Part shown: positions 37,815-51,603 of the stretch, in pieces
Numbering within the stretch: position 1 is the stretch's first letter
Layout: every line of letters starts with the position of its first letter
NCBI RefSeq assembly: GCF_028453695.1
Contig: NC_135777.1
Coordinates: 2,170,001-2,234,000, forward strand
Length of the DNA: 64,000 bases
DNA from: Augochlora pura
Lineage: Eukaryota > Arthropoda > Insecta > Hymenoptera > Halictidae
Direction: 5' to 3'
Notes under the pieces: generated by a model
Database searches by the model: none
What the model was told of the DNA's origin: nothing
Seen by the model: only the letters and a program-made list of their open reading frames with translations
Made by a program: the position numbers and the translations under genes

Positions 37815-38068
37815 AGATAAAATATTATTGAAATATAGAGTACTGAAGTAAAATATTATTGAAATACAATGTAATTGAAATATAATAACTGAAAGAAAAT
37901 ATTATTGGGATACAAAGTAGTTGAATATAATGTGATTGAAATAGGATATTATTGAAATATAATGTAATTGAGATAAAATGTTACTGGAATATAATCTAAC
38001 CGAAATAAAATGTTACTGGAATACAATCTCACCGAAATAAAATATTGTTAAAACGTAATGTAATTAAA
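37815..38068 (+). repeat. ~37-bp tandem repeat (AAATATTATTGAAATACAAT)
   Basis: About six diverged copies alternate ATTATTGAAATA and GTAATTGAAATA elements. Confidence 0.8.
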
Positions 38069-39105
38069 ATAGAGCCAAGAACTTCGAAAGAGTAATATAG
38101 ATACATTTTTACGTTTTTCGAATATTAATTTATTTTGAAATCTTCTTTTAGAAATCTTATTGGCTGTAATTATTTTTAACAAGTTCGATTCAACTGCACC
38201 AATTAGCGTAATTAATGATATTAAAAAAGGCTATATATCTAAATACAAAAACGTCTAAAACATCGCAACATATTATTAACGCATTCGTAAAAAATGAAAA
38301 TATTTAACGCCAGCGCAGCAAAAGTTGGCATAGAGGCGCAGAAACTGGTCCACTGACCTTATACAGTGTCCCGAACGAAGACATCGATACAAGGCTAGCG
38401 TAGAATCGACTTCGAAACGAGCCACCGCGCGTTACTACCGGTCTTCTGGTTCGCTTCTGTGCTGGGCATCCTCCTCGTCGCTGAAGCATTTCCAGAATAT
38501 TACTTATGCAAGAGTTATCGGATGTTTACACGGGACGCGCGGCAAAAATTCCTTCGCCGGCCGGTGAAGAACATGTTTGCTCCGGGAATGTCGGGGCGTC
38601 TCATCTTTCATGCGGAGTTTATCGAGGAGGTAGAAGGGAAAATAAAATGGTCCGTTGCTCCGGTTGTAAATCGGATCTTATCTGACCGTTCCACTATCTC
38701 GTCAGACGGCCGGAGCGTACGGTATAAATACTTCGACGAGCAAAAGTCGAAGCGGCAAGAAGAAAGTCTAAAAATATTGTAACGGCGATGGCCGCCGCGG
38801 AGATGGACAGCCCAGGAAGCCGGCAGATTCTCGCTCGCGAATGCCATCGTGCATTTGCTTTCTCCGAGAGACCTTTTCTCCACGCGCGAAAGCGGGGACT
38901 GCCCTTACGATTCCTCTTTTCCACTCTCGGTTTCGTTATACCGATCGCCTACGATTCGAGTCTATTAACCGTTTAGTTGATAATCGTTTTTCGGTCACTT
39001 CTGTAAAATAATGGTGGCTTCAAAATTCAGCGATATTGCGCGATATTTTAACGTCTCTTGTGGACATTGTTGCAGAACGAAAGTAACATATTATATTACC
39101 CCTTT

Positions 39106-39165
39106 CTCCTCTCTCTCTCTCTCTTTCCGTCTCCTTTTTTCTTTTCTTTCTTCCTCTACTTATTT
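39106..39165 (+). repeat. Pyrimidine (CT-rich) tract
   Basis: A short CT microsatellite continues into a TTTCTTCC-rich stretch. Confidence 0.85.
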
Positions 39166-40936
39166 ATTCTTTATACATTATCGTACGACTTGTTCTTTTT
39201 ATTATACACTGTGTAACAGTGTGAATGATCTTTAATTTGGATAATTATTAATCCATCTTCTGGACAATGTTACAACACGAAAATTATAATTGCGTATCAT
39301 GTAACATATTATAGTACTTCTTCCTTCTGCCACTTATATGTATGTACTTTTCGTGCATGTACCATGACTAAAACCCCGCAAAATGCATGATGATCAAACT
39401 GACGCGCTCATGTGACTTTCTCGTCGATGATTCTAAGACATCTAGTCATTGTAATGGTATACAAACTGTGTCAAGCGGCACGTAACTTTAATTGATCATA
39501 TCTCTGAAACTATCAAGTAACTACGCCTACTGTTACGCGTTCATTCGAGAGTTTCTATCGATTATAGCTCCCGACAGTACTCTCACATTACATGTCCGCT
39601 CGCGAGCAACTTCAAGAGTTTTGACTTTCGCGATAGTTACCATTAAATTATGATACATTCATCAACAGCTAGCAGAAAGTATCAATTTCATTTGTAATTT
39701 ATTATTAATGAGAGTAGATAGAGGATAGTGATATTCTTCTGTTCGAAACCTTCCCCTTTGCCTTTTTCAATCACTTATTACTTATTATAATTTCTTAATT
39801 TGTAGTTAATGTATTTAAATTACATTGTTAATTCGTTATTAATGTATATACAAATTACATCGTTGCTTCGTTATTAATGTATACATAAATTACAACGTAA
39901 TTTATAATTAATATGTACAAATTACATCGTAATTCGTAATTAATGTCGACAGTGTCGTCATCGTCACTCTAATTCGAGAATCACGCGCGACAAATCGGGA
40001 GAATAATCGCAGGATTCTTCGCAGAAGCTTGGTCCGATCTGATGGACCAGGTGTGCACCGAAAACACTATAGAAGCATGGCGGACGGCCGTGCGAACGAT
40101 CGATTTATTCGAGTACTCGGAGACGAGCGTTTCGCGACGCGTTTCGCTTTGCAATTGGGTTAGGTAAATCGAGATTCGTCAAAGATTTTCTAGCGGTGTC
40201 ACGTGAAATCTGCGTGTGTTCGGCCTGCGGCGACGTGTTCGCACGTGACCAGCCTGTCGAAGACTGCAACCGCGTCCTAGACACCGTTTGTACACCGTTT
40301 CCGGTTGCGAGACGATCCGATCGCCTTCGGCCATCCGCACGCGGCGCGAACTCTAATCGTTTCATTTTGGATCATCGTCTGTGGGATCGGCGACGTGGGA
40401 TGTTCGCGTGTAACCGCATTCTTATGGGAGTCACTCGCGACAGCATCATTCGTCACGTTGGTTCTCTCGTCTCTAGGCGATTAAACGCGCAGATTATCGC
40501 TGGCAAGGGGAACTATTTATTTTCATTATTATTTGCACTATTTGCTTAATTCATATTCGTCGTCGTTATCGTTATTGTTTTTGCATGCCCGTATTTTATC
40601 ACTTTACTCGTATTGTTTATTGTTTATATCAGATAAACATTCTAGAGTTCATTGCATCATATAAAAACATCAATCTATAGCAGTATACATTACACGCCAT
40701 ACGATAAAATAAAATCGATACAATAAAACAAGGAAATGAAATAAATTATAGTAAAATATAATAAAATACAATAAATTATAGTCAAACAGAACAAAATAAT
40801 TTATACAATGGATGCAAACTTGTATTATTATTAAACTAATAATACGGTTCACAACAACTAAACCTTAGTATAAGTACTCAATATTTCTATTAAATAGGCT
40901 GCAATTTCGATATTCATTTTCAAGAAGCTGTATCTC

Positions 40937-41023
40937 TTTTTCCAAAAATGGTAAAACAATGGGGCTTAGCAGGTTTTAAAGGGTAAAGTCTCTAATATGT
41001 ACTAACTGATTTTTATTGTCGAC
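40937..41023. repeat. Dispersed ~90-bp repeat, copy 2 (inverted)
   Basis: This is the reverse complement of 21300-21395, including GGTAAAACAATGGGGCTTAG and CAGGTTTTAAAGGG. It is probably the conserved piece of a mobile element. Confidence 0.85.
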
Positions 41024-41089
41024 CTGAAAGATATTGAAAAATATTGAAAATCGTGAAAAACGTTAATAAAATAACAATAAATAATAATA

Positions 41090-41375
41090 ACACTTTTCAT
41101 TTCTAATAGAATCAATGATAATCGTTTGTACTCTCTAAGAAGCGTTCCTTAATAGGCACTTCTACCTTACAGAAGATGATGAATGCTTGACTTGAAATAA
41201 AATAATAGTAAAATAATAATAAATAATGGTGGTAAAACAATAATAAAAATAACCATAAGTAATAGTAATAAAACAATAATAACACTATTCATTTGTACTC
41301 GAATCAATGATAATCGTGAAAAACGTTCCATAATAGGTACTTCTACCTTGCAGAAGGTGATGAATGTTTGACTTA
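41090..41375 (+). repeat. Tandem duplication of ~190 bp
   Basis: The block from GAATCAATGATAATCGT through TAGGCACTTCTACCTTACAG to GATGAATGCTTGACTT is repeated, diverged, at about 41280-41372. Confidence 0.75.
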
Positions 41376-42212
41376 TTTCTCATGCTCGTCCTACAAGAAG
41401 CTTTTGGCAGCGGCGTTTAGCGGTGTGTCTCCTGTGAAAATCCAGCCTTCTGCATCGCGGTAGCATGGCATACTCGAGAGTGTATTGGTCGCCGTGGCCG
41501 CCGGTTCCGGCTGCATCGTGCATAATAAACGAACCCGAAGACTTAAAATTCATCCCCGGAGGGCTGGCGAACGAGAATTTACGAAGTGGAGGGATGGCTG
41601 TTGCCGACAGCAGCATCCACGACGCCACTTTCTCCCCGTGTCTGGCGTCTGCAACGGCACCGAACAGGACGCGTGGAAGTGATAAATAAGAAACAGGGGA
41701 AAATGCGCGAAGCGGACGGACCCGACGAAAACACGGTCCCCCGCGGTAGCGGCAACCAAACGACACCGGTCTAATGTCAGGAGTGCGCACACGCGTGCTG
41801 TATGTATGCAGAAGCCGTCATTAATCATCCTGTATTTATCTCGCGTTCCGTTTGCGCACGCTGTTTCGTGCCGCGGCGGGATTATCTCGGTTATATTATC
41901 GGTAGCGCGACTGGAATCGAGCTCCTGAAGTATATCGCACGACAGACCCGCGGCTAACAACATTTGAAAAAGTATCGGGGGAGAGGTCGTGATATACTCT
42001 CGTTTAAGGGAGAATAATATTCTGAGGCTTATTTACTGGTATAATTCCCTTTTCTTTTTAATGAAACACTCTTGCAACACTGATGATATACTAATGAGAC
42101 AGTTAATGAAATACACTTGTTTCTATGAAATAATATTTCAACGACTCTTATAAATTATATATTTATTATTTACTATTATTACTATATATATATATATCTT
42201 TATGATTAATTA

Positions 42213-42432
42213 ATACGAGGCACCACTTAAGATTGTTACACAATGTTCCAAAAATACTATTACACCATCAAACCTGTTTATTTTCAAGGATCTGCTAAAA
42301 GTACTATTGTCATATAGACTAAATCTGTTATACATAAATGATGCCAATAAATTATATAAAATAGAGACACAGTAAGTCATCCAAAACACTTTTTGCTTTC
42401 GATGTAAAATGGCGTTGAGTGCAAAGGGTTAA
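42213..42432. mobile_element. MITE of the CCCTTTGCACTCG family, left end lost
   Basis: The left interior GGCACCACTTAAGATTGTTACA resembles the family. The right end GAGTGCAAAGGGTTAA (to 42432) is intact. Confidence 0.66.
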
Positions 42433-43516
42433 TTCGGCGCAACGACCGATACGCATTATTTCACATCGATAATTTATTATTATTAACTATGTTCCCCGGG
42501 CAATATTCATGGGCGAATAACAGATGCGCGCGCGCGCGCCGATGCATTATTTAAATTTTAATTCGCCCCCGGGCGCGCCGCGTTGTTCGCATATATGCGG
42601 CGAGATTAAAACCGCGAACATTTGCTTCCCGCTTTTTCGGCGAACCGTGGCCACCTACGTCGCAGTAAACTGCGACGGTGCCTTGTAACAAGCATCAGCT
42701 ACGTAATGCAATAATTGCAGCCAATAAAGCACACAATGGCATGCGGGTTCCGTTACATAATTCAGCATCCTCCGCGAGCCGCGTCGTTACAGCGACGACT
42801 CCGAGAGACGACCCCGTTACTGATTTTGCAAAAATTGCCGGAAACTGCGGATCGAATTGCGGTTCGATTTCAACGAGCCTTATGCAAACATCCGACGAAC
42901 TTTACTGTTGTTATCAGACTGTACAATCGCTGAATTTTTTCCGCATTTAACGATTTATGCATCGCGCGTAGGTAGATGTTTGTTTTACGGCGCGCGACGA
43001 ATACACTGCGAGAACCACGCGTTCATGTTGATGAATATGAGATGTAATAATGTCAAGCTTTTGGAATTATTCGCTAGTTAACTATGGGAATGTCTTTAAA
43101 AAAATTATGATTGTATTTGCTGAATAGAAATTTTGTGTAATAAAGCAATGTTTCGTAAAATGTAAGTCAGATACATCTGTACCAGTTAGACAGTTTTGAC
43201 GAGTATACTCATCGTAAAGAAATGGCGATGTCTCTGTTGTGACGAGTGTAGTCGACGAAAATGGCTAATTAATATATATATACCATATATATAAAATAAC
43301 TGAGAAAAATAATGTTTACAAATATTTACATTTTCAGCAAACGTTTGTCACTAAAAATTCATGGAAATAATATTCAAACGTTTGACAACTAATAAATAAA
43401 ATATATATTCCATGCATGTATTTCAGCTTATTGCAAAATATATTAGAAAACATTATATATTAAATACTTATTATAAATTTTTTAAATTAAAGAAGCACTT
43501 CATCCAGCACCTCATA

Positions 43517-43774
43517 TAAACCCTTTGCACTCAAGTGAAATGAATATCCTAAGGCGCCACTAAAAATTGTTCTATCATTTCTCAAAATAATTTGCAAATT
43601 ATCATAGTAATCACTGTTTAAAAAAAGAACTGTTAAAAGTGCAGCCGCTGTGCAAGTCACATGACCCAATTTCAAATAAATAAAATGCGACAAATCATAT
43701 AAAATGAAAATATTGTAGATGAGAGAAAGTCTATTGGAATTCGAAGGAGAACAGCTTCGAGTGCAAAGGGTTAA
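43517..43774. mobile_element. Near-complete MITE of the CCCTTTGCACTCG family
   Basis: The left end CCCTTTGCACTCAAG and the right end CTTCGAGTGCAAAGGGTTAA form inverted repeats. The left target site reads TAAA instead of TTAA. The interior carries the family motif GGCGCCACTAAAAATTGTT. Confidence 0.78.
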
Positions 43775-44239
43775 TACGTTAAATAAATTATTACCAATAA
43801 ATGACTACTTGTAATGGACTGTATGTAGCACAGCTGAGAGAAATAAATAGTATCTGGAAATATTAGTATCTCTTGGTTGAAATATTTTTACAGAGGTCTG
43901 TTTACAAAATTCTAATTCCGAATCAATGTTAACCTCGTTTAGGATACGTTTCCTAGCTGCGCCTAAATCTAATTTGATAAAGCGGCGCAAAAATAGTCAT
44001 AAATAAGTGTCTACATTATCGGAACGTATAATTTAATTTCGAGTGAACGTGAACGGTCCGTATATTTCAGCGGTTTACTCGCGAAGGCATGCGTGCAGTC
44101 AGATGGATGAAAATGATGGCAAGTCCGATTTCTCGGTCGTAAAGTGGAAATCAAATATGCGTAAAGGTAAATGTCCCAGCGATTGTCGATTAAGGAAAGA
44201 ATTTCCGTTACAAATCGGTTAAAATAAATGATTGAAATA

Positions 44240-44365
44240 TATAAATTAAATAAAATTACTAGAATTCATAAACTGAATCAAACGACTAGAATTAATAAAT
44301 TGAATAATATTACTAAAACTAATAAATTGAATCAAGTTACTAGAATTAATAAATTGAATCAACTA
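44240..44365 (+). repeat. 27-bp minisatellite (ACTAGAATTAATAAATTGAA)
   Basis: About four to five copies abut a truncated MITE. Confidence 0.85.
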
Positions 44366-44530
44366 CTAAAATTACTACTTACAAGATACTTAAAAAATAC
44401 TCAAAGATATTATACGAATCCCGAGACTCGATTTCATAAAATACACTTTGCTACACAAAATGCAAACGCTACAATCCAGATAAATTATTTCACTTTCCCA
44501 GTTAAAACAGTTTCGAGCACAAAGGGTTAA
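44362..44530. mobile_element. Truncated MITE, right end of the CCCTTTGCACTCG family
   Basis: The right end TTTCGAGCACAAAGGGTTAA is clear. The left side begins abruptly at ACTAAAATTACTAC, right after a 27-bp minisatellite, so the left terminus is missing. Confidence 0.58.
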
Positions 44531-45546
44531 CAGTTTATTGACAAACCTAATAGATGTTTTTGAGTCAGTCAAATGCGACTCGGTACCCCACATAGTTAAA
44601 TCAATTGAATTAATTAAAGCGAAGCTAGAAAATTAATATTTATCACGTTAGAACTCTTTCACATCCGAAACATTCTCAGTGAAATTCAGTTTGTTCAAAT
44701 ACGTTGCAGTAAAAATAAATTTTCAAAATTGTTCAGAAATCAGTGTCAGCCGTATTTAACTAACTCGGCTATCGTCGTGTTAAAATCATCGCACGGACTC
44801 AACAAAATTAGTATATCTCGAAATCACTACGAAACGAGATGCAGACGTAGCAAACGACGAGCCGACGAATAGGTTAGTACAAAGATAAGCGTTAATAGAA
44901 ATGTAAATTGGCGTCTAATCACCGGGCACGTCGAATCACTGGCACGTTTACCTTATCATGTGCAACCATACGGTTGCAAAATGACAGGCGTACGCACGCA
45001 TGCGTCTCCTCCGGCTTGGTGCATTCGAACGGAGTGTGTCCTCCCTCGATTATCGATACCCTCTTCCGTTAGACGTTATCGCCGTACGATCTATCTCTCT
45101 GCACGCGATTATACTGGTCCGCGGACATTTCTACCGGCGCATTTCCGGCTTTCTTTTCGTGCGCCGCGCCGGCCGTACGGTATATTCCATTAAAATCAAA
45201 ACATCATCGATTTAACGATCATCCCGACGGTTGCATAACGGAATTACGCCGGTCGGGATTATTACCAGAAACAAGTAGAACGTCCGGGGCGACGTTTTTG
45301 CATCGGGCCACCTCGTATCCGTCGGGGCTTTTAACGTTTATTATTCCGTTATTACCGGGGACGTTAAATACCGTAATTCCCTTATCGAATATTCGAGCCG
45401 ATGCGGCCGCGCGGCCGATATTGCGTAGCCGTGACGGTGATACGCGTTAACGAGAAAGGACACCGTTAGAAAAGCCGACAGGAATTTTTCGACGATGGAA
45501 TATAAGCGTACGAATTATTGACATCCGACAATATCGTACCAGTTTC

Positions 45547-45771
45547 TTAACCCTTTGCGGCCGTATTTAATTTACACGTAAGTCGTGCTGGTCGAAATTC
45601 ATTTCTGTCGAGTGAACGGTAGTAAGATAATAATAATAATTGAAGGAAAAACAAAATTGACTCTATTTTCAAGTTTAGATATATTGTTACACAATAATAT
45701 GTTTTAATTTTTGGTGTAATAATAAATAGCTTCGGTGGCCGAGAGCAGACATGCAATCGCAGAGGGCTGAA
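45547..45771. mobile_element. TTAA MITE, CCCTTTGCGGCCGTA family
   Basis: The left end TTAACCCTTTGCGGCCGTA is intact; the right end GCAGAGGGCTGAA is a degenerate inverse. The interior shares ACACAATAATATGTTTTAA with the copy ending at 57037. Confidence 0.66.
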
Positions 45772-47587
45772 TTTTAAATTCGCTTAATCATTTAGCTGCC
45801 TCGATCTATTTTTGTTCTTGTTTTGTCAGTTACGTTGGGTGCAGTTTCTCAAATAACAGTTTAACAAATAAGCATATTCCACTCTTCACCTAAAGCAGCG
45901 CACTTTTTAAACTGTGCAATTATAAATGTTAAAGGTATTATAAAAGCTATAACAGAGGTACGTTTTAGGATGGGTGATGCTGTAGTCTATTGTTGTGAGT
46001 TTTGACATATTGTTCAACGTAGTCTCGAACGTGTTCAGCGCATAGATTTTTGTGGAGTGTTTCGTTGACAAACCATGAAGCGGCCGCGCCCAATTAAGTG
46101 CTAAAGATTGCGACGGAACGCGGCTACGAAATAAACGCGTCGCCTTCGAAACCAAGTTTTGAATACGCGAAAGCAGCGAATAAGGTGATCAACGCAACGT
46201 GCCGATCGAGATCCAGCAGCCTGGTAACCGGGAAAATCGAAAACGGTTTCGCCCATGCAAAAAGATCGGGCAAGGTCGTAAAGCGAGGTATCCGTGGCGG
46301 CTCAAACGCCTCCCTAATTGGACATCGAACCCGCGTCCCTCTCCCCGACTTGGTCACTGGGGATCCGGCATTTGCATAAGCACGAGCAATCATCGGATCG
46401 TGTCGGGCAACGACAGCGACAATTCCCAGGTGACAGTCTGTCGACCGAATCTGTCGTGTCCCGTCTCGAGTGGTCGGTTTTCGCAACGGCCGGCCGGTCA
46501 TCGCCGATCGATCCGCGCCGATAAATCTCGGTTCGCCCGGTGAAACGCGAAAGTCAATGTCTTGTTCGGCCGCGTTCCCGGTTGGGCAAGGGTACATTTC
46601 CATTTTGATGGTCGTACGGAGTGCAGCGGCCACGCGCTCCAACGTGCAGGGCCCCGTTAGATCGTTACGTAAACCTTCTATCAACACTCCTGCTTTCCGA
46701 TCAACGCGTCGCCATTATTTTAACAGTGGGAACCCTTACGGTTTCCACGCGGACGTTGACTGGACGATCGTTCGCAATAAATGTTACTGTCGTTACGACT
46801 TAATGTCGTTGAATTCGAAAGAATTCTTTAGATTATGACACTTACTATGTTATGATTTCGATAAGACTAATTAATTATTAATAATATTATAACTAATATT
46901 ATTTATTATTAGAACATAGAAGCAAAATATAAATAGTTATTTAATAACTGAATGGTTATTTATACTATTTTGCTTTATATCGATTAGCAGATTATAGAGT
47001 TTATATTCTGCTAATGGCTCTTATCTTCCCCTTGACAAATGTTATATATAAACGCATATATACAAGTAATTTTCTTCGGATAGATCAATGGGGGAGAGTC
47101 GAAACTCGATTTCACGGCTGCCGAGCGGGAAACTTTACGGTACCGTGGTCCCGTCGCGGTTAAAAACACCGAGGAAAGTGAACGACATGCGGTTTTTCGC
47201 GGCTGAAAACCTGTGCATGATCGCGTTGCTTCTGGCGGTCGGTGACCCGTCATTTTGCGTCGCGACCAGCCTGAAAATTGAGCTTCGGACTTTCCTCCGG
47301 GCAATTGTTTATGCCAGTTGCGCCCAATCTTCGCGATCCTTCCGCGATTCGAAGGTTTCTTTATGAAACCATGCGTTTCGAGGATCTATGGATCGTGAGT
47401 TACCAGATTGCGAACCTTACGAAGATTACGTCGCGTAAGAAAATAAGGTTAGGGTCCTATATTAAATTTAAGTCTTCTATGTTATGAAAATATTGAATTA
47501 TACGTCTAAAGAACTAAACAGTACGAGATGCAAGAATAAATGAATTCTTATGTAAACAGATGAAGATATATTTAAATCGTTTAAATA

Positions 47588-47813
47588 TTAAACTCACCAC
47601 TAAAGTTGTTACATCATGTTCCAATATATAATATTATAATTTAGTGTAATTAATTGTGTAATGTAATTATATCATAAGTTCAGTATTATTAATATAATAT
47701 AATAAATAATAAATAAATGATAATATAATAAATTCAATATTATTAACATAAAATTATAAAAGAAAAGTTATTTTAGAATTGCAGTTAAAATCGCCTCGAG
47801 TGCAAAGGGTGAA
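47588..47813. mobile_element. MITE of the CCCTTTGCACTCG family, left end deleted
   Basis: The interior CACCACTAAAGTTGTTACAT and the right end GCCTCGAGTGCAAAGGGTGA belong to the family. The left terminal 15 bases are missing although a TTAA sits at the border. Confidence 0.66.
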
Positions 47814-49680
47814 TACAGCAGCGTTATATACAGCGTATAATGTCAAAAATAAATTATAAATATCAAAAATATTGTATAGTGTCGATAACTGTGACCCTTG
47901 ACCTATTGGATTCAAAAAGCTGTCCAAAATACGATTTTTCAAAACTGATATAAAAACGAAGAATTTTAATTGTCCGAGCTATTGGAATATACGAACAACA
48001 ATGTATTATTTTTCAGATCTTTTCTGTTAATTCCATTTAACACCACATTTATATGAATTACCAACACCGTATTTAAAACCATAACCTAGACCCACTTCTG
48101 TAATTCTTGTTTCATGTCATCGTTGTCGACGCAGCAGAGTGGAACATCGATTAACCTAACCGAACAGAGTGACGTGAGTGTTCAAATAAAAAGAAACGGT
48201 TACTTAATGACAGTGACAAATCTCGTTTTTATTGATTTTTTTTTTGTCCGCAGATCGTTTTGCATACGAGTTCTAATATTGGAGGACCGGATAATCGAGT
48301 TTCTACCGTGCTATCTCGCCAGTGACCTTTGCAGTTTGAAACTCGGATTGGTGGTGAAGTAACTTATGTGAGCGACGTTCTTTTTATCATTGGAAACCAT
48401 AAAGGCTTCTATTGACAAAACGAAAAGAATTGAATGGCAAGACGTGTCAATATAGATTTTAATAATATAAAAGTAATAGTATAAATCTAAATCACGAATA
48501 TTAAATGCTATATTATTTATGTTTTACAATTAACATATAATTACTTATGTTACGTACAATCATTAAATGTAACAAACCAAAGCGTATAATTATTTTGAGA
48601 TAATTGTTAATCGTTCCTAGTTTTTATTTCTATTTTCAGTGCTTACAAATACTTGTTAATCATTTTCAACCCTTTCTAATACATTTTGATACCTTCGCAT
48701 AGTTTTTTACAATTATTAAGCAGTCTTTGACTATTCTGAATTTCTTCAACATACTTTTTTAATAATTATATAGACTTTATACGATACAATTTAATATTTA
48801 AAATTACTCCCAATGTGTCAAAATACGATAAATAAATGGTAAGCATGTTCTGAATCCATTATATGGTAAAAATAATATTTTCAATGTTTTGTCAATAATA
48901 TCTATTTCTCTGCAATTAGTTTTATTCGTCGACAATCCTTCCAAACACCATACATAAATTAGTAGGACATTTCGGGCTCGTCAAGCGAGAGAAATAATTT
49001 CGTAATCGTTCGTCTTTCTTGAAATCATTGTGACAAGTTCGAGGCGTTTAGGATCACTCGGTGCCAGATAATACTAATTCATGGAACTCGGTAATTTACC
49101 TTGCGACATTCGTCGATTTACAGAACAGGGAAGTTTACCGACCTTACTGGATGAATTACGCGTCTCTGCGTTCGAATGACGCACGCGCGTGTCTCTCTAA
49201 TATTCGATCCAAATCAAATGATTATACAGTGCGGTAATTGTTTAAGAGAACGTTTAACGTGCACGTGTATTGCATCGAGTGCGAGCTGACGCAAGTGCGT
49301 TCACCTATCGGGCGATGACTGAACAGCCTCTCGGATATGAAAGATCGACAATCCGAGGTCTTTTTCACAAACTTTTTCAGTTTATAGCCGTGTTTGGTGA
49401 TTCGTTTCTTTGTTACCCCTGTCTTTAGCAAGCAGTGTCAAAAGACATTTTCCAAATTTTAACCTGAAAATATTATTTTGAGTTTAATTATTTCTCATAA
49501 TATCATGATATCGTAATCCCATTTTCCTCCGGCTTTTCTCTTCAATTTTCCTTTACCTTTTTTCTTCTATTTATCAATATTAATACTAAACGCAACGTAG
49601 TGTAATTTAACTTTAATTAATTACTTGAGAAAACTAGATTCTTTAAATAGTAAATGGACTAACAATATTTTGCATCTTCT

Positions 49681-49831
49681 CACGCGATAAAAAATTTGGC
49701 AAATGAACTCTTGTTTTAATAATAATTACATGGAGAAATGTCATGGTTTAGACATCTAAAGTAATAATATTTTAAAACAGTTAGAACAAACATAACCTGA
49801 CTGTGAAGAAAATGGCTTGTCGAGGGGTTAA
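49681..49831. mobile_element. Degenerate TTAA MITE, right end preserved
   Basis: The right end CTGTGAAGAAAATGGCTTGT followed by CGAGGGGTTAA matches the right end at 8166-8196. The left part (CACGCGATAAAAAATTTGGC) only loosely resembles the start of the 7513 element. Confidence 0.45.
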
Positions 49832-50318
49832 CGAGTCTTCCGAAATAAGCGAGTTAAAAGCATTCGGTGATTAGCCTGACGGTTGTCGAAACGTCGAAGT
49901 AGCAAAGTCCTTTGGAAGGACGATCATTGGCGGATTTTAAGGAGATCCTTAGACACGATTGCGGGAAAGTACGGGCTGTCTGGTGAAAGAGAAAGGCTCT
50001 GGGAAAGGATGTATAGCAGACCGAGTGGCAGGCCGTCGCCTCTTCGCGGTGCATCAGCATAGTGACCTTTCGCCGTTGCGAAACGCTTAATGCTCTCGGG
50101 GTTAGTCCTACTATCGATACTGTTCCGCTATATCGGTCGGCGACGGTTGCAAAATGGAGGCTCCTCTAGCCGGCAATTCCACCGATAATTACTTAAACCC
50201 CGATGCTCGCCGCGTGTAACGCTTCGCTTGGCGCGCGAACATCATGCCTCGAAATTAGGCTTTTAATCATACTCGTTAACGGTGACTCAACGTTGTCTCC
50301 GGACGTCGCCTCGCCGGG

Positions 50319-50818
50319 NNNNNNNNNNNNNNNNNNNNNNNNNNNNNNNNNNNNNNNNNNNNNNNNNNNNNNNNNNNNNNNNNNNNNNNNNNNNNNNNNN
50401 NNNNNNNNNNNNNNNNNNNNNNNNNNNNNNNNNNNNNNNNNNNNNNNNNNNNNNNNNNNNNNNNNNNNNNNNNNNNNNNNNNNNNNNNNNNNNNNNNNNN
50501 NNNNNNNNNNNNNNNNNNNNNNNNNNNNNNNNNNNNNNNNNNNNNNNNNNNNNNNNNNNNNNNNNNNNNNNNNNNNNNNNNNNNNNNNNNNNNNNNNNNN
50601 NNNNNNNNNNNNNNNNNNNNNNNNNNNNNNNNNNNNNNNNNNNNNNNNNNNNNNNNNNNNNNNNNNNNNNNNNNNNNNNNNNNNNNNNNNNNNNNNNNNN
50701 NNNNNNNNNNNNNNNNNNNNNNNNNNNNNNNNNNNNNNNNNNNNNNNNNNNNNNNNNNNNNNNNNNNNNNNNNNNNNNNNNNNNNNNNNNNNNNNNNNNN
50801 NNNNNNNNNNNNNNNNNN
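50319..50818. other. Assembly gap, 500 N
   Basis: A run of 500 N; the true size is unknown. Confidence 0.99.
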
Positions 50819-51603
50819 CTTCGGCTTTCGTTCACCGTCGGTCGCAGTTAATTAAGTGGCGCGCAACCATAATACTCGCGAACGATGTGCGCAAATAGCC
50901 GGCGGATGTTTGCGCGAATCGCGCAACCGTTCAAGTAACAACGTCGCCGAAGCGTTACTTCCACAACGCGCGAGATCGATGTCTGCCTCTGGGATTCCGT
51001 CCGGCCTGTCGCTTAATCACAGGAAAGTTGTCGGGTCGGTTCCGGTTTCTGGTTACGGCCGCGTACGCCATCGAACCGCGAATTTCTACAGGGTTTTGCG
51101 AACTATCTTTCGCGTCATTTAATTAACGCGCGCGCCGTGCGCCGCCGCCGCCCCTCTAAAATTGTTTAATGTAGTTCGCGGCACGGGAACCACTGTAACG
51201 CGTGCACGACCGGGAGAGCCCGGCGTTTGCACGTTCTTTGATCTCGACTCGTGTGCCGATAGTTTCGGAACAATTATTTCCCTGTGTTTTCTGGACTGTA
51301 AATGACCCGGCGGAAATTTAGTGTCGCTTCGGTGCTACGTTTTCAGGAATATACGTCGCATGCTCGCGATGGAAGATAATTTACTCAGACTTCCCAGATT
51401 TTGGAACTGCAGTTAGATATATAGGAGGCAGACGCTTTGAACAACGCGCGGATAACGTTGGAAACGGGGGTATTTATCATAGTTTATCTATGTCCGTGAA
51501 TTAGGTTGTGCAATAAGTACCTTCGCGTTCTATTGTAAGAAAATGTAGCACCGTGCAGTCGTCGACGCGAACAGAGATATTATACAATTTCAGTTGTATC
51601 TAG

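Larger units (their letters stand above)
32900..50318. other. Gene-poor spacer with many MITEs and CpG blocks
   Basis: GC-rich blocks at 33000-33480, 35580-36170, 38300-38950, 40000-40520, 41380-41960, 42480-43080, 44930-45470 and 46090-46800 have ORFs in competing frames. None shows a family signature. The rest is AT-rich. Confidence 0.45.

Noticed and set aside
46124..46687. 187-codon minus-strand ORF
   Set aside because: It lies in a GC-rich block that is also open on the plus strand. No motif, helix pattern or splice context supports it.
50203..50898. ORFs running through the 500-N gap (and similarly at 26164-26834 and 3332-3685)
   Set aside because: Most of their length is N; no coding claim is possible.
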